Origin: Phascolomyces articulosus
Taxonomy: Eukaryota; Mucoromycota; Mucoromycetes; Mucorales; Lichtheimiaceae
Assembly (NCBI GenBank): GCA_025677815.1
Contig: JAIXMP010000001.1
Coordinates: 1,674,001-1,738,000 of the forward strand
Length of the DNA stretch: 64,000 bases
Direction: 5' to 3'
The translations under genes and the position numbers were made by a program. A model generated the notes under the pieces. It had not been told where the DNA came from. It did no database searches and was given only the letters and a program-made list of their open reading frames with translations. Below are positions 23,903-37,393 of the stretch, one piece after another. Within the stretch, counting starts at the first letter, position 1, and each line of letters begins with the position of its first letter.

Positions 23903-26900
23903 AAAGCAACATCGTTTCTTTATTTCTATTTTCTATCTCTCAAAAGCAGAAAAGAAAAACCATTTTGGTTTGTTTTTAATTCATAACACATATACATAAC
24001 ATCATCATTTGTTTTCTACCTCTCCTCCCCCCATCATCCAACACTTAGCAGCAACACTTTTTACCCTTCAACAAATGTACACAAGAAGACGTTAAAGTGG
24101 CTTTTCTAATAATTTATATATAACACTTTAACAAATTAATCGTGTAACAAACCCTCAGCCTCTTTTTTCTATGTTTCTTCTTTTTTTTTTTATCTTTTTG
24201 AATGTATTTACTTTTTAGCCATCAATTGAAAACAACATTTTTCTATTTTCTTTTTTTTTTCATCTTCCATTTTTCCAAAACCCACGTTTTTTTCTATCTG
24301 TCTTTTTTTTGTTGTAAAAGTATTTTTAATAATACAAGGAAGTAAAAACTTTGTTGGAAATGATTTATCATTGTCACTATCAATGGACAACCATTAGATG
24401 CGAAAGGTTTTTATAACATATCTAATTCTTTTTTTTCCTTATCATAATAAAAAATGTGGTTTCTTGTAAATAATAACAACATACTGATTATTACGCCGAA
24501 ACATGGTTTAGCATGTTGTGATGTATATAGTGGTGATTCGAAAATATCCAATTAGTATTAGACTACATAAATAAACACACTAACAACATCTATAGAAAAA
24601 GTATAGATTTTATTACAATTACAACAAAAACAAAAATGTGTGCATTTGTTATGAGTGTTACCATCACTATCATTTCAAAAGAACATTACATAAACGATCG
24701 ATATATACATCTTTATAAAACTTTATTTTTAATAATACGATCTTTTATATAGATATCTATAAAAAAAACCTGTTATAAGGTCATTGTTACCTTGTTTGTT
24801 GCTAGAAAATGAATAATAGTTACGTATAAAGGAAAATGTCCCATATATATTTTATAAATAATTTACAGCAAAAAGGCATGGATCAAGTGATCGACGGATA
24901 TGCAGGATTGAACTAAATAAAGTTACACCTTTTCCTCCTGCCTCTCTTTATCTCTTTGAGCCTCCTCGAACAAAATTTTCTCGCTTTTCTCGTTCCTTCA
25001 GCCCTCCTGTTTTCTCAGGCACAAAATAAATCCTGTCTTTATACACTGGCAAAACAAATAATTCCGCCATATACCAGTTTGTAATTCGTAGTTAAACATT
25101 TAGCAATCAAAATTTATACAATTTGTACTACAATGTACTTTTTTCTTGTTGGACCCTGAAAGGATATATTTTTTTACAAGCACAAAGAAAGACGCATAAT
25201 CGGGAAAATCCTACTGCTGTCGCGTATATGCTTGCTTGTCTGTCACTTGTCCATACATCATGTACTCTTTTAAAATTATTTATAGTTACTATATAATATA
25301 ATTAGTAAACCTGGAAACGACTTGTTTATTAGCATAAAGTTTGCCTAATAGATACGTATACGCATACTTTATGCAGTCGACGGGATAAATTGACCTTTAT
25401 CTGTTTTAGATTTCCAAAAAGTACGATATAAATCAACGCGCTGCTTCTCGCTGCATAATAAATTATAATTGTACTAACAGATGTGATGGAAAACCGAAAT
25501 TGCAGCATGTTTTTTTTTTTTTTTTTTTTTTGCTGGATCATCTCGTTTCATCATCGATGCTAAAGAACGTTGATCATCCTCGATTCAAAATATGCATCCT
25601 AGAGCGATCAAAATCGACATTTATTTCTTCTATATCTTTATACATATATGCTTTTTTTGCCACCATCCTCACCATTTTTCCTGTCTGCACTCCATATATC
25701 AAACTATATGATTATCACCCCTTATGTTTTTCTTTTTTTGTCTTGAATAAAAGTGAATAAAGTATTATGATCCATCCTTCCTTTTTATTACTGCAGGTAC
25801 AACGAAAAAGAAACTTAAACAGACAAAATATATGGATAGAGAGAAAAATGGAAGAGTACATACTAGGTACTATTGCAGACTACAGTAGTGAGCAGCACCT
25901 TACATGTCTAGTAGTATTTTTATAAGATTACAGTATATTATATATATGAAACATTATTAGGTAGAGATATAGTGGTAGGTTTAACCTGGCCACTACTTGC
26001 AAGTTGAATGTTATTTTTTAATTTAATCAAAAAGGATTGTGATCAGCAAAATAAACACATCTAATCTATTCATATAAAAAAAATTCAAGATGGCCAATAC
26101 AATAACAGCCGTAATGTCATTTAAGATCTTGCTTAATTGATAAACAAAGGTGCTAACCTTATAAGTTACCATCATCTTTACTGTCATCATTAGAATTTTT
26201 TGGTCACTTGTTTTCTTTCTGAACGACAGCCAATGACTTCAGGGGGGTTATGGAGATGGCGGCAGGAGAAAAACAAAAAGGAGAAAATGAACAAGACAGC
26301 ACTATTACTTAAATTTGGAGATATACTAACTGCAAATCAGCAAGTAAGGAGGTCTCAGAAGAAAAAAAAGTGATCTATTACCTACATACATTTACATATA
26401 TGCATTTTTTATAAACTCGAATAGTTCACATATATATAAATTTTGTTAGATAGGATTCTATGTCTATTTGTAAGACCGGGCCATCAGATGAAATGCCGGA
26501 TAATTCCAATGATATATCAGGTCTTTTAATGCATAAAGGAAATGCACGATCCATATTATACAACTGAACGCTATATTTATATAATATAAATATACCAAAT
26601 GATGGTCAAACAGTTTTTATTATTATTATTATTTTGTCGCATTAAATGCGTAGCAATTTCCCTTGGTCAAATATTTATATATATCTAGTTCCAGAAGAAA
26701 AAAATGATTATAAATGATGATGATAGGGTGATGCTATAGAAATCTGTTTTTTGATCGGAAGTTTACTAGATCAAACGTAGTACACTTTAACACGTTTTAT
26801 GATATCGAATGATACCTATCTTTTAGTCTTATCAGATACAAACTTAATATGCAGTAGGACTCTGTTCCTTTTGAATAATGGATGGTGATTATCTAATGGG

Positions 26901-27592
26901 TGATCAAGAAGCATCGTTTTCAAAATACGTATATGTAAGGGTAGCTCCGATCAGTAGTAGCCAGTATGTCCAAAACCCTTCCTGACAGGTATATATAATA
27001 ATACAGCAGCCAGTAAGAACGACCTAGAATTATACATAAAAATAGTACTGCTTCTTTTTGGAATTAATAAAATTGTGTTAAAGGATTAATAATGATCAAC
27101 TTTCTACTTTTGCAACCACAAATTTTAGTCAATTTGCTACCAGTGTTAGTTACTATATGCTTCTCCTTAAATTTTTCAAACATCCAATCAAAAGCGTACA
27201 AAAAGATAATCATTGGCATGAATAATGCCCTATTTAGTAGATTTATAATGGTAGAAGTATAAATAAGTCATAATAATAGCATAGGAATTTATAAAGGTGT
27301 CCACTATTTAATGCTTATATGTACCAACAATGGAAATCGGTTGAGTAATGTTCAACATCCTCATAGTCAAATTTCATTGTGTTATTCATTATCATTAATG
27401 ATAAGTAATACATCAATGGGAAAGTTGATAGATAGAGTACAAAAAGCTTGAATGAAAAATAGATTTATTTGAAGGAAAATAATTTTATATATACCTATCG
27501 TCAGCAAATATAATGGGTATCTTTAATTCAACAACTGTATATAGGTTATTATATGAATAATCATTTTTTTTTATTTTAGTAATGTACATTTT
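23903..27592. other. Long intergenic stretch, no gene recognised
   Basis: About 3.7 kb, AT-rich, with poly-T tracts (for example 25507-25530) and no coding signal on either strand. The 23903-24400 part is C/T-rich and probably the 3' flank of the TLC gene. Confidence 0.55.
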
Positions 27593-29789
27593 TCATAAAC
27601 GATATACAAAGTGTGGATTGTTTTTGTCTGTGAGATCAGCTTCCTGTGAGTTTTGGATCGCCAATGACAGTTCTTTGTTTTCCCCGTTCAATAATTGTTG
27701 GTGGCGCTTTTTATTATCTTGTTTATAGGTCCATCGTACGTAAAAAATTAAGATACCTGATATCACCACTGCTCCAATTTGAATAACCATAGCAAGTGCA
27801 TAGCGTGGAGCAAATTTCTCTTGCATTAACATAGGTCCAATAAAATTTCCCACACAGTAGGTTACCGATGTGGCGCCAACATAAAATGACTTTTTTGTGT
27901 ATCCAGAGATATTAATGGATGTTAATGCGAGAAGAATTGAGTACTGTGGTCCAATGATTGCCAAAAAGACACCAACAAGAATACCGGCTCCTTCAGGAAT
28001 GACAATCAAAAGAACAAGTCCAAGAATAGTAACCATGCATCCTAGAATTGCGATATAGCAATTCTCGTTAAACCGTTTGTTTAAATAAGCTGAAAAAGAT
28101 ATAAGGATAATAGCAACAACACTTGCAGGGATGCTGAGTAAAATTGATTGTCCATCCTTATATCATTGTTATCATTGTTGAGAGAGAGTTGACGCGCAGT
28201 AACACGATGAATAGAGATAAAATAAATAAAATGAGTATACTGTATATACTTACGATATATAAAATAAAATATTTATATCTTTGTATATTTACCGTGAAAT
28301 GACCCAAAGTTTTAATTATTAGTGTAGAATAGAGACCCATAGCACCATTCACCATATTCAGCAATAAAGGAACAAGTATAAAGCAATAGAGTCTCGTTTC
28401 TTTCAGTGCTTCCAGTATATGTTGATAATTGATAATTTTTTGTTGAACCATGGAGCTGTCTTGTATTCGTTCTTTTATTATTTCTTTTTCTATTGATGTA
28501 AGTCTGTACCAACGTGAATCTGCCTTATCTGGAAGAAATATAAATACTACAAAACCTATTGCACTTGTAGTACAGCCCAAGACAACCATGTACCTGTATA
28601 TATTATTAATGGTTAGATAAAGAAATGGATGCTATTACACATTATCTATAATTACGATAGCAATAACAACAGCAGAAAATATATTACCATCTCCATGCAC
28701 TCAGGCCTGAAATACCACCCATGTTCAAGAACCCATATCCAATTAATCCTCCCATAGCACCACCAAGTGCCATTGTAGATGGTATGATGCTGAATAACAC
28801 AGGTTGCTCACTTCGACGATATAAAAGTCCAATGAGCATCATTATACCTAATTAGATGAATTATAATATATTTATGCATAAAAAAAAAGTTAGCAAATGA
28901 AACATGCGGCCTTTATATATATTAGTAAGTATTAAGCAATGATTATCTTGGTAAATAAGTTATATGCAAACAACACTTACAGGGAACTGCACCACTCTAT
29001 TATCAGCAATATATATAATATCTGCACTATTAATCAACATGTTCCAACAAGACGGTATTACGTAAATGAGTAGCTATAGTAGTAATAAAAGTAGTTATTA
29101 CCTCAAAAAACCCTAAAAGACAACGAAGGACGGCCAATTGAGCAAAACTGGTTGCCAAAGCAGTACATGCAAGTGAAGCACCCCAAAGAAGGAGTAGTAC
29201 ACCGAGATATTTTGATAATTGAAATCGATGCATAAAATACTGATTAGGAAACTAATAATTTTGTGATATATATATATATATATAAATGGAATAGAAGTAT
29301 GAAAAAAAATTAGTATTACGTATTTTTTAATGACTTTTTTTTTTTATAAATATGTTACCAGAAATATAAGAAACCCGATATAGTACATTGCGCCTGATAA
29401 ACCATATTCATTTTCGCTTATATTGGTATCTTCAAAAAGATTCATCACAGCTGAAAAATTTAATGTGATCTTGTCCAAGTACTTTATAACCATATAAAAG
29501 TATACGAATGTGATTAATTTTTTCCTATGCTCAGTTGTACAATAAAAGTAATAATACGTACCTGAAAAAACACAATAATAAATATAAATGGAGCAGTTAT
29601 AAAATTCATCTTTTTGAGAAGCTTTTTTTCTTCAGGAGAGTATACAAATAATTCTTCCTCGCTGCTTTCACTATTATTATTCTTGGATCGTTTTGAATTG
29701 CAAACATTATTCTTATTAGATATAGTTACAATTTCAACATCTTTCAGACTCTCCGTTTGAATTTTTATTTCAGTCTTCATAGGATTCAT
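27593..29789 (-). CDS. MFS transporter, anion:cation symporter (Dal5-like) family
   Basis: Seven exons on the minus strand: 29562-29789, 29359-29481, 29102-29251, 28981-28996, 28688-28847, 28293-28593 and 27593-28156, giving 513 residues. Transmembrane segments fill the region after a charged N-terminus of about 60 residues. DKITLNFSAVM after the first segment, FQLSKYLG, LRCLLGFFE and WYRLTSIEKEIIKERI in the central loop are typical of the allantoate/nicotinate permease-like ACS family of fungi. The substrate is an organic anion by inference. Exon 4 is a 16-nt micro-exon that supplies SGAVP and the first base of a Cys codon. Without it the frame between exons 3 and 5 is broken. No disabling change was seen. 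Confidence 0.85.
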
Positions 29790-31522
29790 AATAGTTCTAT
29801 TGTATATCTTAAATATTTAGTATTGGATAAACAAAATAATAAAGAGAAACGAATTTTCTTATATAACAACAAAAAACATACATGATAATGTGGAATGTTA
29901 TTATCAAAAAGAAAAGAAATAAATAATTGCATCATAGCCGTAAATAAATTGTTTTCAACTCAAGATTTTTGGTATACAGAAGTGAGTGAGAGTTGAAACA
30001 AAGTTTATGCATTAAGATGCACAATAGGAGCTTCAACTTTTTAAGATCAACAAGTTGTCATACGTAGTATAATACCGCAGAAAATGAAATGCTTTACATG
30101 ATTAAACCCCTGGTTAAGTTATTTTCAATCATGGTGGAGATCCCATCTATAATATCAACAGTACATAGAATTATCAACGGATTAAATATATAATATCTGC
30201 TATGCTTAGTATACAACAAATGAGTGGAGGTGCATATTCGTTTTACAGCACGTTATTATTAGTTTTATAATGGAATCGTAGCCCCTGGATCTGATGGAGT
30301 AATCTATTATCGTCATCCATTAACAAAAGTTACCTTTGTTTGTTTATCTCCAAAAAGTAACTCCAGTAGAGTAGAGTTTATTATAGCGTGCATTTTGGCA
30401 GTTAAGATCGCGGATCATCATCAAAAAAAAACAACACTGTTCCTGATACGCCGAAAAAAAATGACACATTTTAAATTATATTCTTTGATACGTATAGAGA
30501 TGACATTGAATCAAAATATAAAGTAAACTTGTAGGTATATTATATGCTCATCTTTTCAAGCAAATATTTATTATTATTACCTCCCTACCTCAGCAGATTT
30601 TTATATCATGTCGTAGGTTATCAACAATTGATAATATACCAGTTTATGGGCAATGGATTTTTACAAAACTATTTTTGTATTGTTACTATATAATAGGAAA
30701 ATGGAACATTGGTGGATCATTGTATAAAAAATTCAGTACCTAAAAATATTCATTGGAAATTGTATATAATACAATACGATGGAAGGAAACAGCGGAAAAC
30801 GCATCAAAGGTAGAGCATAGTACATGCAATAAAAACTTTCCTCCCACCTATTTATTATTGCGGAAAATCACGATGGTTTATCTGTCTTTTACTGTTGGGG
30901 CGCTTTTGAAATTCAAAGGTCATAACATACATTTTTACAAGTGTGATTCAAGGAAATATATTTTTACGTGTACCAATTCCTAGATCTCGGTGTCTTGGAA
31001 TGAGAATTATTAAGCTTCCGTATCACTAGAAGGAAGCTAAAGTATTCCAATCGCTGTTGGTATATTACATGCTCCCTTTCCAGTACTTTCAACTATATCC
31101 GAGATCCAGTTTACACCGTATCTCTGGCCCTACGAAGTTAAAACGAAGGGATCGTCAATTTGTCGTTATTATAGGACATCCACCTTCGATTTTGTTTTTG
31201 CAAATAACTAAAGGAACCATGATATAATATTCAAGGAGAAAAAAGATGATCAAAATGGGCTGCTATTCAAGTTATTATTAGTTTAGGTTATTTTTATGCA
31301 TTTATCTGATACATAAAAGGATATACTATTCCTCTTGTATTATAAATCTATAAAAAAAAAGTATTTTATTTTATATTCTTTACAACAGATGAATTTTTTT
31401 AGAACGATAATACATGATAATGTTATCTACAATAACTCAGTAACTGAGTAATAACGAAATTGAAGAGCAAGGGAAAGTATAAAAAGAAAACAAAATGGAA
31501 TATATATGACGTGTTTTTTTTT
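29790..31522. other. Intergenic, no gene recognised
   Basis: AT-rich. A mildly coding-like plus-strand piece near 31085-31200 (translation containing LKRRDRQFVVIIGHPPS) has no recognisable family or partner exon. Otherwise nothing was seen. Confidence 0.5.
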
Positions 31523-33233
31523 TTACTTTCTTCTTCCACCTCGTCGGGAAGCATTTGGATTTCTACGACCAAATCCAATCACATCGGTTCCAAACATATT
31601 ATTACCAACAAATCGATCGTCAATGCCAGGTTTTCCTGCAAGTGGTATAAAATCGGGGTCAAACATATCCAATACACCCTTTTTGCCTTTGTTTTGGTTT
31701 GCTTTGACATATTCACGTTGATCTTCACGCAAGACAATATTATTGACTTGTCGTCCACCTTGTGGTTTCGGAATATCATACTATTTAATAATTATATGTG
31801 AGAAACTACTACTATATGTCCATAATTACCACTGTTCTCGTGCCTCATTATCATATCCTTTCTCTTCTTATGAAACAAACCTTTGTTCCACGGAGATTAT
31901 ATTGGTAATTCTTCTTTAAATAATATGTTACTTGGCCTTGACTGTTTGTACTGCATGATACACGTTGAAGTGATGCATTACCACACTTTGGACAAAACTT
32001 CTTTTCCATATTGCTCGTCACACTATTGTGGTTCATTGTATATCTACGTTAATAAACCCATTTCCTATTTGCATAAACATACTTTCACACTCCTTTATTC
32101 CCATTTCCCTATGAACATACGCGAAACAAGCATGGCATCGCAAAATCCAGTTTTTGACTTTAGTGATTCGATGACCACCAGTGGATACCAAATTCATATT
32201 CATTTGGAGCAAAACGTTCTATAATAACAAACATGTTTAGTGATGATAAAATAGGTTTATACCGTAGATTTCACTTAAGAAAAAAAAGTATAAATTTACC
32301 TGCATAGCAAAATCACTTGTCATACAGGCTACGGTAAGGTTCTTTGGTTTTTTAAGTTCTTCGGGTGTCACACCAAGTTCAGTTGCTTTATATTCTTCAA
32401 TGTTATCAGGGGTAATCCATTCACCAACATCACTATCATCATCATCCTCCTCAAGTGGTTGTTCTTGTTGCTCATAAACAGATAACTTTTCAAGTTGCTT
32501 TGTTACAACAACATCATCCAATTCTTTCTTTTCTGTTTCGGTGTCAGTAGTAGTAGTAATTGTTTCTTCAACTGGTTCAGCTGCTGGTACTGGTACTTCT
32601 TCTTTTTTCTTTTGTTGTTGGGATTTCTTTTTATTGTTGTTATGGTAATGGCGTCCCTTTTTCTTATTAGTCGCCGTTTCCCATCCATCATCATCCACAG
32701 TATCTTCTACTGCGGGTACGGATTTTTGCTTTGGTGGAGGAGCACTAGGTAAATTTCCAGTTGGGCGAGCACGAACGGGTTCCTTACGGATACCATTAAC
32801 ACCATTTGCACGAGCTTCAAATGTATATGTTAAAGCTAACACTTTGAGATCCGGTAAAGATAATGAAGCAAAATCACCCGTCTTTTTCGAAAATTCGACA
32901 ACTGTAAATAATGGTTTCACCACAAACATATAAAAGAACTATTATTATTCTACAGTTCCCTCTCAAACATAGATATCAATCAATGAAAAAGTAATAAACT
33001 GTTTATTTACCAGCTTTCATGGCTTCTTCCGTTGGATCTTCCACTTGAATCTCAAATGGTAATCGAGATAAATATTCTCGTGAATGTGCACTCCGGACTT
33101 CATTAATGATTTCGGGACAGGTATAAAATTCTTTTGCTGTACGTTGTAATGTTGTACCATTAACGATCGCGTTCGTATCGACGATTAATTGTTCGATTTT
33201 TGGTTCACCAAAAGGAGAGGTTGAGGAAGTCAT
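31523..33233 (-). CDS. NOB1: Nob1, 20S pre-rRNA D-site endonuclease
   Basis: Five exons on the minus strand: 33011-33233, 32300-32901, 32121-32218, 31881-32022 and 31523-31780, giving about 440 residues. Nob1 cleaves 20S pre-rRNA at site D during the last cytoplasmic step of 40S ribosome maturation. The N-terminal PIN domain begins with LIVDTNAIVNG (Asp19 a metal ligand), and CPEIINEVRS follows. A long Lys/Glu/Gln-rich linker fills the middle. The zinc ribbon has RCHACF (about 302-307) and FCPKCGN (about 317-323). YNLRGTKYDIPKPQGG and the glycine-rich C-terminus with GFGRRNPNASRRGGRRK complete the family pattern. The fourth exon could start 33 bp earlier, but the shorter form fits the family better. 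The gene is divergent with RAD1. Confidence 0.93.
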
Positions 33234-33369
33234 GGCTCTTTTTTATGTTTAGATCGTTTTTTAGATCAAAAAGTCAAAAAAAAATATGTTGACACTGAAA
33301 AGTCTTTTGTAAAAAAAAAAAAGTTAAATCTCAGGCTTTGCTTTCTCTCTTTTTGTATGCAGGAAAAAA
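33234..33369. promoter_or_regulatory. Compact bidirectional promoter, NOB1 and RAD1
   Basis: Only 136 bp separate the two start codons. It contains A-tracts on both strands and a C/T-rich block next to the RAD1 start. The short distance implies shared or overlapping control of a ribosome-maturation and a DNA-damage-checkpoint gene. Confidence 0.6.
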
Positions 33370-34870
33370 ATGGCCACCACCACTACTACAGCTACTACAA
33401 CAACGAACGTATTTAGTGGTGAAGTAAACAGCGTTCGAACTGTGCTTAATCTTTTAAAATCAATTCAGATGATAAAAAATGTAAATTATCTTTAATAGAT
33501 TATTAGAAAAACATTCCAATGGTTCCTTCTCATTCTCATATTCGCCTTCTTCGAATATCTCTCTCTCTCTAAAAACACTTAGATTGCAACGTGCAATATT
33601 TACGATGAAGGAATAACATTTACAGTTATTGAAACTCATCGTGTGAAAGCGATTGCTTATTTACGGCGACATATGTTTGAAATCTATGGAAAACAAGAAG
33701 GGCAGGATATACCTACCTTTGGTATTAACTTGAATACTTTAATCGATTCATTGAGTTTATTTGGTCCAGCATCCTCACCCGCAGCAGATACTTGTAAAAT
33801 TCGATATCCCTCCACAGGAACGCATCTTGAAATAATGTAATTTTGAATTCGAATTACTCTATTTATCCGATCAAACCCATATGAATTGATGAATTGGTTC
33901 CTTATATCTTATTCTTATTATTTAGCCGAGACGATCGAGAAAATGATGCATCAACCCAGTGTCGACTTGTTACATTGGATCCAGATAGGGAGAATCTCGA
34001 ATTAGATCTAAACGATGAACCAAACTTGAGTCAACGTGCTATCATGAAGGTATATATGGAACTCTGTTTTTTAAAATATATATATATATATATAAATATA
34101 AAAATAGAAAGGGAATGTGGGGTTTGTTTATTATTATGATTATTGGTATCTTTTCAACTAAGAAAAAAAAGGAAATAGTCACCATGGCTGAAAGAAGCTA
34201 TGAGCGATCTGGATAAGTCTTGTGAACGGATCAATATGACATTTTCCCCAACAGATCCATGTTTTTCTTTATCTGGTGAAGGAAACAATGGAACTTTTGA
34301 AGTGAGTGAAAATATACCTAACGTAGCAATTATTGTTGTATATCAGTACTAACACAGTTATAAAAGATGGAATACCCAGAGCATTCTGAATCATTTATTA
34401 GTTTTCATTGTAATGAAGAGGCAACATACAGGTGAAATTCTATATTATTTTCCTTTGCTGTTATTATATGACTTGACATTCATGATTCTAATCTTTGATG
34501 ATAAAATAAACCATGATACTGTTGTAGCTATCATTATTCACATATTGCATTTTGCAATAAGGCTTTAGATCAATCAGATGAAGTCTCTTTACGTGTCTCA
34601 CGAGATGGTGTTTTGTCGATGCTGGTAATAAGAATCTTTCTTTTAATAGATTCCTTGCTCTTCCCGTTGAATTGTAATAAAATACTAACATAAAATAATA
34701 ATCTTGTTATACATAGTTCCGTATTCATGAGTCTCATGTAGAATTTACTGTAAGTTTTTGTAGAAAATGATATATTTGATGGATCCAACATGAGACTAAA
34801 AAGCTGAGTTTTCTTTTTCTGTAATGAATAGATGCTACCTTATGACTCTAGCAGTACAGCTGATGCGTGA
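33370..34870 (+). CDS. RAD1: Rad1/Rec1/Rad17 subunit of the 9-1-1 checkpoint clamp
   Basis: Eight exons: 33370-33480, 33583-33836, 33926-34049, 34179-34301, 34367-34431, 34528-34624, 34717-34749 and 34832-34870, giving 281 residues. The 9-1-1 (Rad9-Rad1-Hus1) ring loads at DNA damage sites and activates the checkpoint kinase. After a Thr-rich start, the sequence follows the PCNA-like Rad1 pattern: VRTVLNLLKSI, ATCNIYDEGITFTVIE, FGINLNTLIDSLSLFG, CRLVTLDPDRENLELD, PWLKEAMSDLD, MTFSPTDPCFSLSGEG and MEYPEHSESFISFHC. The last strand, HESHVEFTMLPYD, matches the typical end, and the length is close to human RAD1. Two exons are very short (33 and 39 nt). Confidence 0.92.
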
Positions 34871-35510
34871 CTTTAAGGTGGTACGACATTTTTTATTTCC
34901 TTTAAGTATCCTATCATCATCATCGTCATACCCTATTCAATTAGAAATTGCATCCCAACCTTAAAAGAAAAACCCACACACACCACCACCACCACCACCA
35001 CCATCTATTAAATGTCATTTATTTCTCCACATCATACATTATTTATTATTCTTATATCATCATCACTTTATTATTACTGGACTTCTCTCTTTTTTTAAAA
35101 AAAAATCTTGACATTACATCTTTATGCATATAAACTTAAAATCCTGTCCTTTCATCAAAAATGGTCATCGGTTTAAATATTCTTCACTAATAATAGGATA
35201 TTTTGAAAATTGTACAGCCTCTCGTTTTCTTTTCCCTCACCCCCCAAAAAAAATGGTTTATGTTCACAAGAGATAATTTCGCCTCACACACCCACCATTT
35301 TTTTTCATTACCCGTGTTTTTATATGGAGATGCATTGATATTTATCTCCTAAAATGACATCACACTATTTCAGCCCAAAACCTTGCTATAAAAATTGGGT
35401 TACTGGCGCACAGAGAAAAAAAAGAACTTGTTTGTGCCGCATCAGTGTAATTATCTCACTTTTCTTTCTCTCATTCACATTTTTTTCTTTTTTTCTTCTT
35501 CTCAAAAGTA
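34871..35510. other. Intergenic with promoter of methyltransferase-like gene
   Basis: AT-rich with a CAC/CCA run near 34975-35005 and a C/T-rich block just before 35511. No gene seen. Confidence 0.5.
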
Positions 35511-36880
35511 ATGAAAGACGGTATGCCAGCAAGGCCAGGATTTTTCAACAGAGGAACTTCGTCATCACGTACACTATCTTTTGAAGAATCGGTAATAGGC
35601 ATTCTCTTGCACACAACATACTAATACTACTCTCCATATTCAACAACATTTGCAGCCAAAAACATAAAGAAGCCCTTTTTCTAACAGGCCATAATCATAA
35701 TAAAAGCAATCAATAATAACCCATATATGTTTCTATAGCAATTTTTTGATGCTGTGGATGGTACCATTACTTTTGACGGGTAAAGATCATAACAACATAT
35801 ACTGTAATGATATTCCTTCTTATGCATTATTATTCACTAGCATCCTTTTTTTTTTGGATGACAGTTACGACGTATTACCTGACGTGCATAAATTTGTTCA
35901 GTTTGACGATGCAATGATTTTAATTATTATCGAAAATATAGTTAGTTCTGGCACATCATCAGCAGAAGCAGCAGGTCTTGAATACTGGATGGTAATATAC
36001 ATAGCGAGTTATATTTCTTGATATTTCTTTTCAAATAATAATATAAATAATTTCATTGGTAGAATATGGCTGCAGAACACTCATCCAGTCAATTTACGAT
36101 TCTTGCTGATCGAGCTGATTATAATATACATCAGCATAACGTTCATGTTCGGATCGGTGATGTGCGCTCACTTGATGATGATACCTTTGATTTTGTTCAT
36201 GTGTTACGCGTCATCCCACAGACTAGTATGACTCGTATACTCGAAGAACTTATACGCGTAACAAAACCGGGTGGCTGTATTCAGACTGTTCAATTCGAAC
36301 TTAAAGTAAGTTTTAATAACAAGCATTTTTTTATAATATATACATCTCTGGACTATTAATCATAGTGTGGTTTTCATGATATATAACTAATGGCTTTTTT
36401 TTGTATTCATACAAATAAAATAAAGGCAAAAGGAAAAGGACCTCAGGTGTTACTAGATTTCATTAGCCGAAATAAGGAAGAGCAATCGACAGCATTAAAC
36501 AAGACTGTTCACGTTGTACAAGAGTCGTCAAATTCTTTTGAACTTGGTAATCATTGTAAAAGGAAGACATTATTTTTTCTCGTATTACTTATACTTCACA
36601 TTTTATACACGTAGGTAATGCACGAAGTCGAGATCCTAGTGGGTTTGAATTGCTATTAGGATTGATTAGAGATATGGTGCGTTCAGAAAAGCTATTGAAG
36701 AACCCGTCAACTGTTGAACAAGAAGATAAAGAAGGAGAGGATGAAGAGGAGGGTAACGATGAGGAAAATGAATATGAAGAAGACAGCGAATCAACAAAAG
36801 GTATATTGGATGCTTTGAGAAATAGACCACAAACTATTGAATTTGCAAATTCGGTGACATTGGTCGAAAAATTGGCATAG
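35511..36880 (+). CDS. Methyltransferase-like protein with an altered SAM-binding motif
   Basis: Six exons: 35511-35591, 35739-35779, 35865-35991, 36063-36305, 36426-36546 and 36615-36880, giving 292 residues. The middle matches the class I methyltransferase pattern of fungal UMTA/LaeA-type proteins: NMAAEHSSSQFTILADRADY, then DDDTFDFVHVLRV, then LEELIRVTKPGG. The glycine-rich motif I expected just before the first block is replaced by SSGTSSAEAAGLEYWM. SAM binding is therefore doubtful. The C-terminal part has an acidic low-complexity run (EEEGNDEENEYEEDSES). It could be a degenerate, non-catalytic relative. Frame and splice signals are intact throughout, so it is called as a gene rather than a pseudogene. 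Confidence 0.7.
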
Positions 36881-37393
36881 AATTTGAATTACACAACATG
36901 TATTACTACGATCCGCAAAAAAAGTCAATCATACTATTCAATTAGTTACATGTTGAATTTATATTAAACACAGTTTTTTATTATGTACTCCTATTAGTAT
37001 TGTAATATATATAATGCTATTACTCTTTATTATATTTTGCATATATAAATAATTTAGTTTTTGTTATTATTATATACACTGATTGAGTGATTTGTTGGTC
37101 GGCCATGGGTCATGTTCTTTTATATCATAATATTATGATAGTAAATTAGCTTTTAATGTTAGAAACAATGGTAGAAATGATACTGTAGATTTCAATCTGT
37201 TAAAGAAAGGTTATTCAATGACGATAACAGATAGTATCAATACTGCCAGTAATGCACTAGACATTATTTCAATGGCATTTTTATATAACTTTACAAAAAA
37301 AACAATATAACATTTATTTTCATTATGTACATACAAACATATATAAGAGTGAATGGTGTTTATCATTTTATATAAAATATAGTACTTGTGAAA
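36881..37393. other. Intergenic, no gene seen
   Basis: AT-rich 3' flank with no coding signal. Confidence 0.6.

Noticed and set aside
34970..35010. CAC/CCA direct repeats that might suggest a CRISPR-like or satellite array
   Set aside because: A short simple trinucleotide run, no spacers, eukaryotic context.
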